From: Romboutsia hominis
Lineage (GTDB): Bacteria > Bacillota > Clostridia > Peptostreptococcales > Peptostreptococcaceae
Assembly: GCF_900002575.1 (NCBI RefSeq)
Contig: NZ_LN650648.1
Coordinates: forward strand, 992,001-1,056,000
Length of the DNA stretch: 64,000 bases
Direction of reading: 5' to 3'
Numbering within the stretch: the first letter of the stretch is position 1; each line of letters begins with the position of its first letter. The notes under the pieces are model-generated. The model ran no database searches. It saw only the letters and a list, made by a program, of their open reading frames with translations, and was not told the origin of the DNA. A program made the translations under genes and the position numbers. Below, one piece after another: positions 51,360-60,609 of the stretch.

Positions 51360-51863
51360 ATGTACAAAATTGGAGAATTTATTATTTATAGTAATTGTGG
51401 ATTATGTGAAGTAGAGGATATAGGTCCACTTAATATTTCAGGTATTAACAATAAAAAGGATTATTACACGCTAAAACCAATATATGAAAATGGAAAAATA
51501 TTCATACCAATAGATACAGATGTATTTATGAGAGCAATTTCTACGTATGAAGAAGTTCAACAATTAATAGATGGTATTTCTTCCATGGAGGAAATGGATT
51601 GTAATGAGAAAAATGTAAATTTATTGCAATCTAAATATAAACGTTTTATTAAAAACTATGAGTGTGTAGATTTATTAGCTGTAATATTAGGTGTTTATAA
51701 GAAGAAATATAATGGAAAAAAACTAGGTCAAGTAGATGAAAAGTTTATGAAATTAGCTAAAGGATTAATTAATGATGAATTTTCAATTGCCTTAGGAATA
51801 TCTAGAGAAGAAGTAGAAAAATATATTAAAGAAAAAGTTAGAGATAGACAATACAATAACTAA
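51360..51863 (+). CDS. CarD-family transcription factor
   Basis: The 167-residue protein has the CarD/CdnL/TRCF RNA-polymerase-interacting Tudor-like domain (FIIYSNCGLCEVEDIGPLNI, then YYTLKPIYENGKIFIPID) and a helical C-terminus that binds DNA (KLAKGLINDEFSIALGISRE). It would stabilise open promoter complexes. ATG 51360 follows AGAGGAGAG. Confidence 0.9.
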   Translation: MYKIGEFIIYSNCGLCEVEDIGPLNISGINNKKDYYTLKPIYENGKIFIPIDTDVFMRAISTYEEVQQLIDGISSMEEMDCNEKNVNLLQSKYKRFIKNYECVDLLAVILGVYKKKYNGKKLGQVDEKFMKLAKGLINDEFSIALGISREEVEKYIKEKVRDRQYNN

Positions 51864-51948
51864 AAATATAACTATTAATATTTATATAGATATATATACT
51901 AGAATATTATCTTTAATAATACAATTGTAGATTTGATTGTTGAGAATT

Positions 51949-52009
51949 ATTTCCACTATTGAAATCCACGAAAATACATTGACAATTTTGTCAATGTATT
52001 TTTGTTTTA
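51949..52009. repeat. Repeat family T, copy E
   Basis: TATTTCCACTATTGAAATCC then ACGAAAA and the hairpin ATACATTGACAA/TTGTCAATGTAT then TTTTTG. It stands 70 bases before the CWB2 protein gene. Confidence 0.75.
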
Positions 52010-52079
52010 GTGTATAAAGATTTTAATAAAAATAGTATAATTAATTTTAAGGGCATTATTACAAATAGGGGGAAGTAAC

Positions 52080-54962
52080 ATGAGAAAATATAATAAAAAT
52101 ATGGGGATTATTTTATCGGGAGTAGTAATAGCTACGACTACACAAATCACAACACTATCATATGCATTAGAAGACGATAAAATCCAAACTAAACTAGAAA
52201 AAAACATAGAAGAAAAAGTTACACAATCTTCTAATTATGCAAAATCAGAGGTTGCAAAAGTAACAAATGAAAAAGAGTTAGTAGCAGCATTGAGAAATGA
52301 AAATATAAAAACAGTAGAGATAAAAAATGATATAGTCATAACTCGACATGCAAGTGATCCTGAGAGGATAGAAGTAAATGGAAAGGAAAAAGAAATAAAG
52401 GGAAATGGACACACAGTAAGCGCTATCAAAGAAAATATAACAATATGGATATGTGCGAATACAAAGATAGATAATCTAAAGATAAATCAAATAAGAATAT
52501 CTAGTTGGAGTGGAACTAACTTAGATATAGTAAACAACAGTGAAATAAACAATGTAAGACTAGAGATTTCAATGAATACAAGGTTAGAAAATGTAAGAAT
52601 AAATAAAACTATAATACAAAATAGCAAAAACTTAGTTATAAAATCAAGTAAAATGGACTCGAGTTCAATTTCTCATTATGGAGGTATGGGTGGCATTGCG
52701 AAGATAATTGATACTGAAATAAATGGGAATCACTGGAGGGATGATATAATACATACGTATGATAGTAAGAGTAATAAAGCATCCATATATTTATCCGGAG
52801 GGGATATAGAATTAGAGGATGTAAAAATAACAAATCCAGATGATTATGCAATATATGCAGTAGGTTCTAGTATAATAGATCAATTAGAAGAGCAAAAGAT
52901 AAGAATAAAAGGAACATTAGATATAGATGGGGTACAAAAAGAAGCAATATTGTTAAAGATGAATAATGATAGTAATAAAAGTGTGCCACTAGAACTTCAT
53001 ATAGACGGAGATATAAAGCAAAAAGGGGATACATATACAATAAAGGCAGAAAATAAAGGCAACAATATTAAGGTACACTATGATGAAAGTAAGATAGAAA
53101 AAGGAACTGACCCATGGTCAAATGAATATTACAACACTAAAAATAGAGAAGGAAACACACCACCACTTCCGAATTATGAAAATCCATTTGTAGTAGTAAC
53201 AAATGAATATGATTTTCTAAGAGCATTAGAAGACCCAAATGTAAAAACTCTAAATATAAGAAATGATATAGTTATAAATGGACCTGAAGGCGAACTATTT
53301 AGTATAAGGATAGAAGGAAATGAAAAAGAAATAAAAGGAAATGGATATACAATAAGTAATAGTGCAGGACCAAACTTGTTTTACATATATGCAAATACAA
53401 AAATGGATAATTTAAAGCTAGATAGAGGAAGGATATTCACTGTAGAAGGAAAGAGTTTAGATATAGTAAATAACAGCGAAATAAATGATATATTCATAGA
53501 GTTTACAAATAATATATTATTAGAAAATATAAAAATGAATAAATCATCAGTATATGGTAATGGGAACTTAGTTGTAAATTCAAGTAAATTAAAAAATAGC
53601 TCGATTTCAATCTCAGACTATTATAAAAATAAAGGTGGAGTAGCTAAAATAACTAATACTGAAATAGATAGTCGAGCTAATGCAATAGATTTAAGTGGAG
53701 GAAATATAGAATTAGAAAATATAAAAATAACAAATCCAGGAGACCACGCAATATATGTAAAAGGGAGCAAGAAACTTGAAAGTAAGATGAGAATAAAGGG
53801 AACATTAGAGATAGATGGTTCAAAAAAAGACGCAATAGTTTTGAAGAAAGGTGATAATAGTAGTACAGATAATCCAGTAGAGCTATATATAGATGGAGAT
53901 ATAAAGCAAAAAGGAGATACATACACAATAAAGGCAGAAGATGAAGGTAAATACACTAAGGTATATTATGATGAAAATAAAATAAAAAAAGTAATTGATA
54001 AGTGGTCACATACTTATTATAGTACGAAAAATAGAGAAGGAAAAGAACCACAGTCTGTCGTATATGAAAATAAGCTAGTTGGAGATGATAGATATCAAAC
54101 AGCTGTAAAAGTAAGTAATGAAGGGTGGAAAAACTCATCCCAGGTAGTAATAGTAAATTCAAATTCAATAGCAGATGCACTTAGTGCAACACCATTTGCA
54201 AAACGTAAAGATGCACCAATACTTCTAACAGGACCAGATAAATTAAATAGTGAAACTAAAAAAGAAATATCAAGGCTTAACGCTAAATATATTTTTGTAA
54301 TAGGTGGAGAAAGCTCTGTATCAAATTCAATTATAAATGAATTAAAGTCTATGAACCTTACTGTAGAGAGGATAAGTGGAAATGATAGATATAAGACGTC
54401 TTTAGAAGTAGCTAAAAAATTATATCTTGCATCATCAGAAATAGCAGTTGTAAATGGAGTAACAGGACTTCCTGATGCAATAAGTATTGCTCCAGTTGCA
54501 GGGGATAGATATATGCCAATAGTATTAGCATCACCAAATGAAGGAACTAAGGTATTTGACCAATATATAAAAGATAACGAGGTATCAAAATCTTACGTTA
54601 TAGGAAGTGAAGCATCTATATCAGATGAAATAGCTAATAAATTACCAAATCCAGAAAGATTAGGTGGAATAGATAGAAATGAAACTAATGCAGCTATATT
54701 AGAAAAGTTTTATACAAATGAAGAATTAAATAACATATTTATTGCTAAAAATGGAATGAAGAAGCCAGATGATTTAATAGATGCACTTTCAGTAGGGGTG
54801 CTAGCATCTAAAGAAAAGTCACCAGTAGTTATAGTAGGAAATGATTTAAATGCTAAGCAAGAAAGTATACTATCCAAAAAACAACCAGGCAAAATAACTA
54901 AGGTTGGTGGAAATGGAAATGAAAATGCATTTAATAAATTAGTAAATATGTTTAAGAATTAA
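52080..54962 (+). CDS. CWB2 cell wall-anchored protein with duplicated beta-helix-like region
   Basis: The 960-residue protein has a signal peptide (about 1-30, ending TLSYALE), two homologous regions (about 60-370 and 375-660), and three cell-wall-binding type 2 repeats (about 665-960), the first starting VGDDRYQTAVKVSNEGWKNS. The two N-terminal regions share NDIVI, KEKEIKGNG, LDIVNNSEIN and DGDIKQKGDTYTIKAE and look like right-handed beta-helices. CWB2 repeats hold proteins on the cell-wall polymer in C. difficile and relatives. ATG 52080 follows AGGGGGAAG. Confidence 0.92.
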   Translation: MRKYNKNMGIILSGVVIATTTQITTLSYALEDDKIQTKLEKNIEEKVTQSSNYAKSEVAKVTNEKELVAALRNENIKTVEIKNDIVITRHASDPERIEVNGKEKEIKGNGHTVSAIKENITIWICANTKIDNLKINQIRISSWSGTNLDIVNNSEINNVRLEISMNTRLENVRINKTIIQNSKNLVIKSSKMDSSSISHYGGMGGIAKIIDTEINGNHWRDDIIHTYDSKSNKASIYLSGGDIELEDVKITNPDDYAIYAVGSSIIDQLEEQKIRIKGTLDIDGVQKEAILLKMNNDSNKSVPLELHIDGDIKQKGDTYTIKAENKGNNIKVHYDESKIEKGTDPWSNEYYNTKNREGNTPPLPNYENPFVVVTNEYDFLRALEDPNVKTLNIRNDIVINGPEGELFSIRIEGNEKEIKGNGYTISNSAGPNLFYIYANTKMDNLKLDRGRIFTVEGKSLDIVNNSEINDIFIEFTNNILLENIKMNKSSVYGNGNLVVNSSKLKNSSISISDYYKNKGGVAKITNTEIDSRANAIDLSGGNIELENIKITNPGDHAIYVKGSKKLESKMRIKGTLEIDGSKKDAIVLKKGDNSSTDNPVELYIDGDIKQKGDTYTIKAEDEGKYTKVYYDENKIKKVIDKWSHTYYSTKNREGKEPQSVVYENKLVGDDRYQTAVKVSNEGWKNSSQVVIVNSNSIADALSATPFAKRKDAPILLTGPDKLNSETKKEISRLNAKYIFVIGGESSVSNSIINELKSMNLTVERISGNDRYKTSLEVAKKLYLASSEIAVVNGVTGLPDAISIAPVAGDRYMPIVLASPNEGTKVFDQYIKDNEVSKSYVIGSEASISDEIANKLPNPERLGGIDRNETNAAILEKFYTNEELNNIFIAKNGMKKPDDLIDALSVGVLASKEKSPVVIVGNDLNAKQESILSKKQPGKITKVGGNGNENAFNKLVNMFKN

Positions 54963-55000
54963 TTTGGAGACAATATTATAATCGAGGGTATTATTCCTAC

Positions 55001-55066
55001 GAATCGTCTTTAACATTGAAATTTACGAAAAAGCTATTGATAAATTATCAATAGCTTTTTAATTTT
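55001..55066. repeat. Repeat family T, copy F
   Basis: CGAATCGTCTTTAACATTGA then AATTTACGAAAA and the hairpin AGCTATTGAT/ATCAATAGCT then TTTT. It stands 40 bases after the CWB2 protein gene and shares GTATTATTC.TA.GAATCGTC with copy B. Confidence 0.75.
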
Positions 55067-55154
55067 ATATAAAAAATATATCTCTAGATAATAGAAGATA
55101 GTTGTTATTTTTCACATTATAAATAAGTTTTTGTTTATTTATTATTAATATAGT

Positions 55155-55290
55155 ATAATTAAAAAGAAATCGATTAAATCACTCTTATTCTATTAGTAAG
55201 AGTGCTTTCTTACGTCTAAGAAGGCTATATTTAGGCTAAGACCAAGAAAAAAGCTATAAAACTTTAAAAGTAGCAACTAATAATATACGA
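55155..55290 (+). other. Structured leader before the carboxypeptidase gene
   Basis: Two hairpins occur in the leader: CACTCTTA with TAAGAGTG (about 55180-55202), and CTTAC-GTCTAAG to GGCTAAG (55210-55240). A TATAAT box is at about 55153. I do not recognise a riboswitch class. Confidence 0.35.
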
Positions 55291-55307
55291 TAGAAATGAG
55301 GTTTAAA

Positions 55308-56609
55308 GTGAAAAAATTTAAGTCTTTTAAGACAATAATTCTAACAATTTTAATATTAGCACTAACATCTGTTAGTAGTTTAGCTAATGCCCAAGATAAC
55401 ACAGGTCAAATCCAAGGAATAGTTGCTGAGTCGGCAATAGTTATGGATATGGATACTGGCGAAATTATAGCATCAAAAAATGCCGATAAGCAAATGCCTG
55501 TAGCAAGTACTATAAAATTACTAACATCATTAATTTACGCAGAAAATACTTCAAAGTCAGAGCAGATTTCGTTTACTGAAGATGCACTTAAAACTACTCA
55601 AACAGCATTAAATAACTTTAAAAAGGTTAATCCAGGAGATAAAATTTCAAGTGATGATCTTATGAAAGCAGTTATGATTTTTTCTGCTAATGATGCTGCA
55701 TATTTAATGGCAGACTCTGTAGCTGGAAATACTAAAGATTTCGTAAAGATGATGAACGACAGAGCAAAGTCTATGGGATTAAAAGATACACATGTAGTAA
55801 ATCCATGTGGATTAGAAAGTAATGCTCTAAATCCAGAAAATAAAGAAATAAACTTATCAAGTGCATACGATATAGCAATAATTGCAAGAGAAGCTTTTAA
55901 GAATGAATGGATTAGAGATACCATATCAGAAAAAAATAAAAAGGTAACTGTTAACCTAGCAGGATCACCTGTTATTATTGAAACAAGAAATAAAATGCTT
56001 GGCCAACATGGCAATATAGGTGGAAAGACAGGAAATGAAGCTAAAGCAGGTCGCTGCTTTGTTGGTTTCTTTGAAAGAGATGGTAGAAAATTAGTTACAG
56101 TTGCTCTTAATTCTGTGTATGGGGCAAATGATGTAGATGTATTTAATGATACAAAGATAATTGCAGATGATGGATATAATGCTAAAAAGCAAGTATTTAA
56201 AAAAGCTGGAGAAAAGATTGATACAGTAAAATTAGAGTACAAGTTATTTGGGTTATTCGGGCCTAAAAAGACTGTAGATGCTCCAATTGTAGTATCAAAA
56301 GATATAATGTATTATAAAAATCCTATCAATGATAAAAATGCAAAAATAGAATATAACACTAAAGATAAAAATGCATGGAAATTAGCAGATAAAGAAGTAG
56401 AGCTAACATTTTCATTACCAAATTATAAAGCAAAGGTACCAGGAAAAGTGGATATATCATTATTTGATTTAATTAAAGCTAATATAGTACCATATGGTAT
56501 TTTTGTTGCTGTTGTAGGAGTTGTTTTAGCAGTGTCTATAATATTGTATAGGAAAATATCTACAAATAGAATGCGTAAAAGAAAAGGATATATATTTTAT
56601 AAAAAATAA
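55308..56609 (+). CDS. D-alanyl-D-alanine carboxypeptidase (S11, DacA/DacF-like)
   Basis: GTG 55308 is six bases after TGAGG; an in-frame ATG at 55296 is possible. Counting from that ATG, the signal peptide ends about residue 32. The penicillin-binding motifs are STIK (Ser71, Lys74), SAN (130-132) and KTG (244-246). A C-terminal membrane helix (YGIFVAVVGVVLAVSIILY) with a basic tail anchors it, where many relatives have only an amphipathic helix. It trims the last D-Ala of cell-wall stem peptides. Confidence 0.92.
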   Translation: MKKFKSFKTIILTILILALTSVSSLANAQDNTGQIQGIVAESAIVMDMDTGEIIASKNADKQMPVASTIKLLTSLIYAENTSKSEQISFTEDALKTTQTALNNFKKVNPGDKISSDDLMKAVMIFSANDAAYLMADSVAGNTKDFVKMMNDRAKSMGLKDTHVVNPCGLESNALNPENKEINLSSAYDIAIIAREAFKNEWIRDTISEKNKKVTVNLAGSPVIIETRNKMLGQHGNIGGKTGNEAKAGRCFVGFFERDGRKLVTVALNSVYGANDVDVFNDTKIIADDGYNAKKQVFKKAGEKIDTVKLEYKLFGLFGPKKTVDAPIVVSKDIMYYKNPINDKNAKIEYNTKDKNAWKLADKEVELTFSLPNYKAKVPGKVDISLFDLIKANIVPYGIFVAVVGVVLAVSIILYRKISTNRMRKRKGYIFYKK

Positions 56610-56614
56610 ATATA

Positions 56615-56650
56615 AAAAGCACATTGATTAATTAGTCAATGTGTTTTTTA
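56615..56650 (+). terminator. Terminator of the carboxypeptidase gene
   Basis: GCACATTGA pairs with TCAATGTGT (G-U at the base) and six T follow. The stem resembles the hairpin half of repeat family T but lacks its 5' motif. Confidence 0.85.
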
Positions 56651-56755
56651 TATTTAAGAATAAAAATTTTGTATTAGCTAGTATTGAGTATAATGGTGCC
56701 AAATAAAGAAAAAGCCTCATAGGATATTATAAGAAAGTAAATTTAGAGGTGAAGT

Positions 56756-57598
56756 ATGAAAGAATATAAAAGACAACAACAAAATTTATATAAGTATACC
56801 TTAGCTAACACTAATCTAAGAGAAGAAAAGTCTACTTCTTCAAATGTAATCACTGTAATACCTGCAAGGTCTAAGGTTCAAGTTATTGAAGCTGAAGAAT
56901 ATTGGTATGAAGTATTATATAATGGAAAAAGAGGATATATATATAGTGATTATTTATCCAAAACGAAATATACATGGACAGATGTTACTTTAAGATCTTA
57001 TCCATCTGCTGAATCAAATCCAGTAACTACAATTCCTCCAAAATCTATAGTACAAGTTCTGTCTGTAAATGGAGATTGGAGTCATGTTATGTATAATAAT
57101 CAAGAAGGATATATATTTAGCTATTTCCTTTCTGATGATGGAAACCTACCTAAAGAATATGATTTTAAGTACTTTTACACAGATATGACAAAGTTTGTAA
57201 ATGATAATAAAATTAAAAGTCCCACTACAAATTTAATTACAACAGATTTAAAAAATAAGCTTACTTATATATTTGAAAAAAATCATGATGGTTCATGGAA
57301 TTTACTTTATAAGTGGTCATGTACAGTAGGAAAACCTAGTACACCAACTATTAGGGGAACTTTTTATGTTAGCGGTAGAAAGCCTTACTTTGGATCTGAT
57401 ATTTATAGGGTAAAATACGCTACTAGAATCCGAGGTAGCTACTATTATCATTCAATTTTATTTAATGCAGCAGGAACTGAAATAATTGATGATAGACTTG
57501 GTATGGCTTTGAGCCATGGATGTGTTAGATTAGCTACAGAAAATGCTATGTGGATTTATAATAATGTATTAGATAAAACTACTATAATTATAAATTAA
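56756..57598 (+). CDS. L,D-transpeptidase with two SH3 domains
   Basis: The 280-residue protein has two bacterial SH3 domains (about residues 13-68 and 72-126), with LREEKSTSSNVITVIP and LRSYPSAESNPVTTIP as their openings. The C-terminal YkuD domain holds the catalytic SHGCVRL (Cys about 259). Such enzymes cross-link peptidoglycan by 3-3 bonds. There is no obvious signal peptide, so export is unclear. ATG 56756 follows GAGGTG. Confidence 0.88.
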   Translation: MKEYKRQQQNLYKYTLANTNLREEKSTSSNVITVIPARSKVQVIEAEEYWYEVLYNGKRGYIYSDYLSKTKYTWTDVTLRSYPSAESNPVTTIPPKSIVQVLSVNGDWSHVMYNNQEGYIFSYFLSDDGNLPKEYDFKYFYTDMTKFVNDNKIKSPTTNLITTDLKNKLTYIFEKNHDGSWNLLYKWSCTVGKPSTPTIRGTFYVSGRKPYFGSDIYRVKYATRIRGSYYYHSILFNAAGTEIIDDRLGMALSHGCVRLATENAMWIYNNVLDKTTIIIN

Positions 57599-57708
57599 CT
57601 GATAATTTAAATTCATTTTAATTTCTTTTAGTCTATAGTTTTCAGATAATATGATTAATATAAGATGTATTTGAATATAGATTAAGTATAAGGTTTAATA
57701 TTTATAAG

Positions 57709-57733
57709 AAGGAGGAACGAATCGTTCCTCCTT
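57709..57733. terminator. Hairpin family H, copy 4 (opposite orientation)
   Basis: AAGGAGGAACGAATCGTTCC and CTCCTT form a perfect palindrome between convergent genes. The centre is GAATC, while copies 1-3 have GATTC. Confidence 0.8.
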
Positions 57734-57807
57734 GATTTATATATTATTAAAATTGAGAATAAATATAATTAGATAATATATTTTATACTTTTTTACACAT
57801 CTATCTC

Positions 57808-58458
57808 TTATATTATATAAGTATCACTAAATCCTTTAGATATAGCTTTGTTTTTAAAATTTATAGCATTTTTCATATCCTCAAAAGCTCCTATACACAC
57901 ACGATATAGTTTTTTATTATTCATTTCCTTATTTACAAAAGATAAAAGCTCATTAGATATTGTATTTGCTATATTTTCCAGGAAATAACTATTAGATAGA
58001 TTTTTCTCAAATTCTATATTTGATATAAAATCTATTTCTATTAATAGTGCAGGCATTGTTGTTTTTCTAAGCACATAAAATTCTTTTGATATTTTCACTC
58101 CTCGATTTTTAGTATTTATTGATTTTGATAGAGAATTACAAATGTTTTTAGATAGGTTATATAGTTTTGAATTTTTGGCGTATACCCATACTTCGCATCC
58201 TCTTACTGATTTATTATTTGATGAATTTAGGTGGATGCTTATAAAGTAATTACATTTTTCTTTATTTGCCTTATTTACTCTTTCTTCTAGTGTGTGGTAT
58301 GTATCATTTGTTCTACTTGTTATTATAGTTTTATTTGATTTTTCTAATGTATTTTTTATTAAGTTTCCTACCTTTAAGACTATATCGCTTTCTTTTGAAA
58401 ACTCTCCTAATGCTCCTGGGTCTTTGCCACCATGACCAAAATCTAAGTACCATTTCAT
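57808..58458 (-). CDS. N-acetylmuramoyl-L-alanine amidase (Amidase_3)
   Basis: The 216-residue enzyme has zinc ligands in DFGHGGKDPGA (His8), SKESD (Glu23) and SIHLNSS (His about 75), with the catalytic Glu in LIEIDFISN. A short SPOR-like tail (LYRVCIGAFEDMKNAINFKN) may bind stripped glycan. There is no signal peptide, as in endolysins and mother-cell amidases. ATG 58458 follows AGGAG. Confidence 0.9.
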   Translation of the reverse strand: MKWYLDFGHGGKDPGALGEFSKESDIVLKVGNLIKNTLEKSNKTIITSRTNDTYHTLEERVNKANKEKCNYFISIHLNSSNNKSVRGCEVWVYAKNSKLYNLSKNICNSLSKSINTKNRGVKISKEFYVLRKTTMPALLIEIDFISNIEFEKNLSNSYFLENIANTISNELLSFVNKEMNNKKLYRVCIGAFEDMKNAINFKNKAISKGFSDTYII

Positions 58459-58636
58459 ATTATCAACTCCTTTTTATTAGATTCTATTAGAGAGAGTCTT
58501 TAAATTAAATTAATATATGTGTATGAGTTTAGTTTGTCCTTAAAAAACAAATTGTATGGTTACAATTAATATTGAGAATTTTTATAAACACAAATATAAT
58601 TAACTTATAAGATACTCAAAATTTGGAGGGAGTAAT

Positions 58637-59149
58637 ATGGATAATAAAACTAAGAAAATCGTAATAAATGGACTTATGATAGCATTAGTATGCCTTGCTA
58701 CAATGACTATTCAAATTCCAATACCTGGGACACAAGGATATGTAAATGTAGGTGATAGTGTAATATTTATTTCATCAATTTTATTTGGACCATTTACAGG
58801 AATGATTGCAGGGGGAGTAGGTTCAGCACTAGCAGATATTTTAAGTGGATATTCTCATTGGGCATTATTTACTCTTATTATAAAAGGTTTAGAAGGATAT
58901 ATAGTAGGTGTTACTATATTAAAAAGACATACAATGATAAATATGGTTTCTTCAACTTTACTAGGAAGTATAGTTATGGTAATTGGTTACTTTTTAGCAG
59001 GTATATTATTAAATGGAGGTGTTTTAGTTTCAGCAGGTTCTATACCAGCAAACATAGTTCAAGGAATAACAAGTATAGTTATAGCAGTTCCTATTACTTG
59101 CTCTTTAAGAAAAACAAGTTATGTAAAGCGTCTTAATGCTCAACACTAA
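58637..59149 (+). CDS. ECF transporter S component
   Basis: The 170-residue protein has five to six membrane helices and the S-component opening (INGLMIALVCLATMTIQIPI, then GYVNVGDSVIFISSILFGPF). In these vitamin transporters the S subunit binds the vitamin and shares a common energising module. The substrate is not clear; no riboswitch is seen upstream. ATG 58637 follows GGAGGGAG. A terminator follows. Confidence 0.88.
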   Translation: MDNKTKKIVINGLMIALVCLATMTIQIPIPGTQGYVNVGDSVIFISSILFGPFTGMIAGGVGSALADILSGYSHWALFTLIIKGLEGYIVGVTILKRHTMINMVSSTLLGSIVMVIGYFLAGILLNGGVLVSAGSIPANIVQGITSIVIAVPITCSLRKTSYVKRLNAQH

Positions 59150-59153
59150 AAAT

Positions 59154-59186
59154 AAAGCCAAGGATTTTTATCCTTGGCTATTTTTA
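59154..59186 (+). terminator. Terminator of the ECF S component gene
   Basis: AAGCCAAGGAT pairs with ATCCTTGGCTA over four T, with TTTTT after. Confidence 0.92.
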
Positions 59187-59310
59187 TTATATTAAGCTAA
59201 TTATAAAGAAGAAGGATATAAAAAAGAATTGATATAATAGTTTACAAAATTAATTTTTTAGCATACCATATGATTAAAAGTGAATATGATAATTTGATGA
59301 AGGAGATTTT

Positions 59311-59703
59311 ATGAAGATAATACAAATGTTAAAGGCTCTAGGAGATGAAACTAGAATAAGAATAGTCAATATTTTAAGAGAAGGTCCATTATGCGTTTGT
59401 GAAATTGAATCAATACTTAGAATTACACAATCTAATGCATCTAGGCATTTGAATAAGTTAATGAATGCTAATATAGTTACTTATTACAAAGAGGCAAAAT
59501 ATGTGTATTATAAATTAGATGAAAAAACTTTAAAAAAATATAACTTTATAAAAGTTTTTTTAGAAAATGAATTAGATAAAGAGGAAAAATTAAAATATGA
59601 CTATGATATTTTAACAGCCTATAAAGATGCTGGATTAAATTGTGAAAATGTATCTAAAGTCAAAGATATAATTTGTAAAATTAACAAAAGAAAATCACTT
59701 TAG
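59311..59703 (+). CDS. ArsR-family metal-type regulator
   Basis: The 130-residue protein has the ArsR winged helix (LGDETRIRIVNILREG, then CVCEIESILRITQSNASRHL). The CVCE at helix 3 is the arsenite site of ArsR-type sensors, so arsenic or antimony sensing is possible. ATG 59311 follows AAGGAG. It lies 11 bases from the phosphoesterase gene; an ArsD-like gene is next but one. Confidence 0.9.
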   Translation: MKIIQMLKALGDETRIRIVNILREGPLCVCEIESILRITQSNASRHLNKLMNANIVTYYKEAKYVYYKLDEKTLKKYNFIKVFLENELDKEEKLKYDYDILTAYKDAGLNCENVSKVKDIICKINKRKSL

Positions 59704-59714
59704 GAGGGAAGAAC

Positions 59715-60458
59715 ATGAGAATAGCAGTAATATCAGATATACACAGTAATATATATGCACTTGATAAAGTTTTATTAGATATTGACAAAAAAAATGTAGA
59801 TATGATAGTATGCACAGGTGATCTAGTAGGATATGGAACTCGACCAAATGAAGTTATACATAGGATAAAGGAAGAAAATATACTTACTATAATGGGAAAT
59901 TATGATGATGCTATAGGAAACTCTAAAATAGTATGTGGATGTGATTATCCAGATCCTAAAGATGCTCATAATGCTGGACTTTCAATGCATTTTACAGGGA
60001 AAGAAATAACTGAAGAAAATAAAAAATATTTAAGAAATCTTCCGAAAGAAGTAGTATTAATTTTTAACAATAAAACTATAAGATTTGTTCATGGAAGTAC
60101 TAGAGTAATAAATGAATACTTAAAGGAAAACTCTAAAGAAGCAGATGAAGTTATGAACGAGTTGGTAGAGGATATATTAGTTTGTGGTCATACGCACATA
60201 CCATATGCAAAGTATCATGGAGAAAAATTACTTGTAAATGCAGGAAGTGTAGGAAAGCCAAAAACTAATAGACCTGATGCAAATTATGTAATTATAGATA
60301 TAAAAAATAATGATGAGTTATCAAAAACGTATTCAAGTGTTGAAGTTGAAATAATTGAAGTAGAATATAATTTTGAGAAACTAGCAAAAGAAATTGAGGA
60401 AAATGAAATACTTCCAAATAAATTTGCAAGACTTATAAGAGAGGGTAACTCAAAATAA
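59715..60458 (+). CDS. YfcE-like metallophosphoesterase
   Basis: The 247-residue enzyme has the calcineurin-like metal motifs: DIHSN (residues 8-12), GDLVGYG (about 36), GNYDDA (about 62) and CGHTHIPYAK (about 157). It would cleave phosphate esters in the cytosol. ATG 59715 follows AGGAGGG, and the gene is linked to the ArsR gene. Confidence 0.88.
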   Translation: MRIAVISDIHSNIYALDKVLLDIDKKNVDMIVCTGDLVGYGTRPNEVIHRIKEENILTIMGNYDDAIGNSKIVCGCDYPDPKDAHNAGLSMHFTGKEITEENKKYLRNLPKEVVLIFNNKTIRFVHGSTRVINEYLKENSKEADEVMNELVEDILVCGHTHIPYAKYHGEKLLVNAGSVGKPKTNRPDANYVIIDIKNNDELSKTYSSVEVEIIEVEYNFEKLAKEIEENEILPNKFARLIREGNSK

Positions 60459-60609
60459 ATCTATATTTAAGATAACATATTTATATTAAATATAAGTAAA
60501 CATATTCATAAATTTGAATATGTTTATATAAGTAAGAAGTATTTGTTGAAGTAGCAAATAAAACCAGATACTAGTTTGTAAAATAAAATTATATAGAAGG
60601 TGAATAATT

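Noticed and set aside
55155-55290. A c-di-GMP or other known riboswitch before the carboxypeptidase gene
   Set aside because: The two hairpins do not contain the conserved core bases of any class I could recall, so I list it only as a structured leader.
55598-56242. A long open frame on the minus strand opposite the carboxypeptidase gene
   Set aside because: It has no ribosome site or recognisable domain, and the plus strand holds a clear enzyme with all catalytic motifs.
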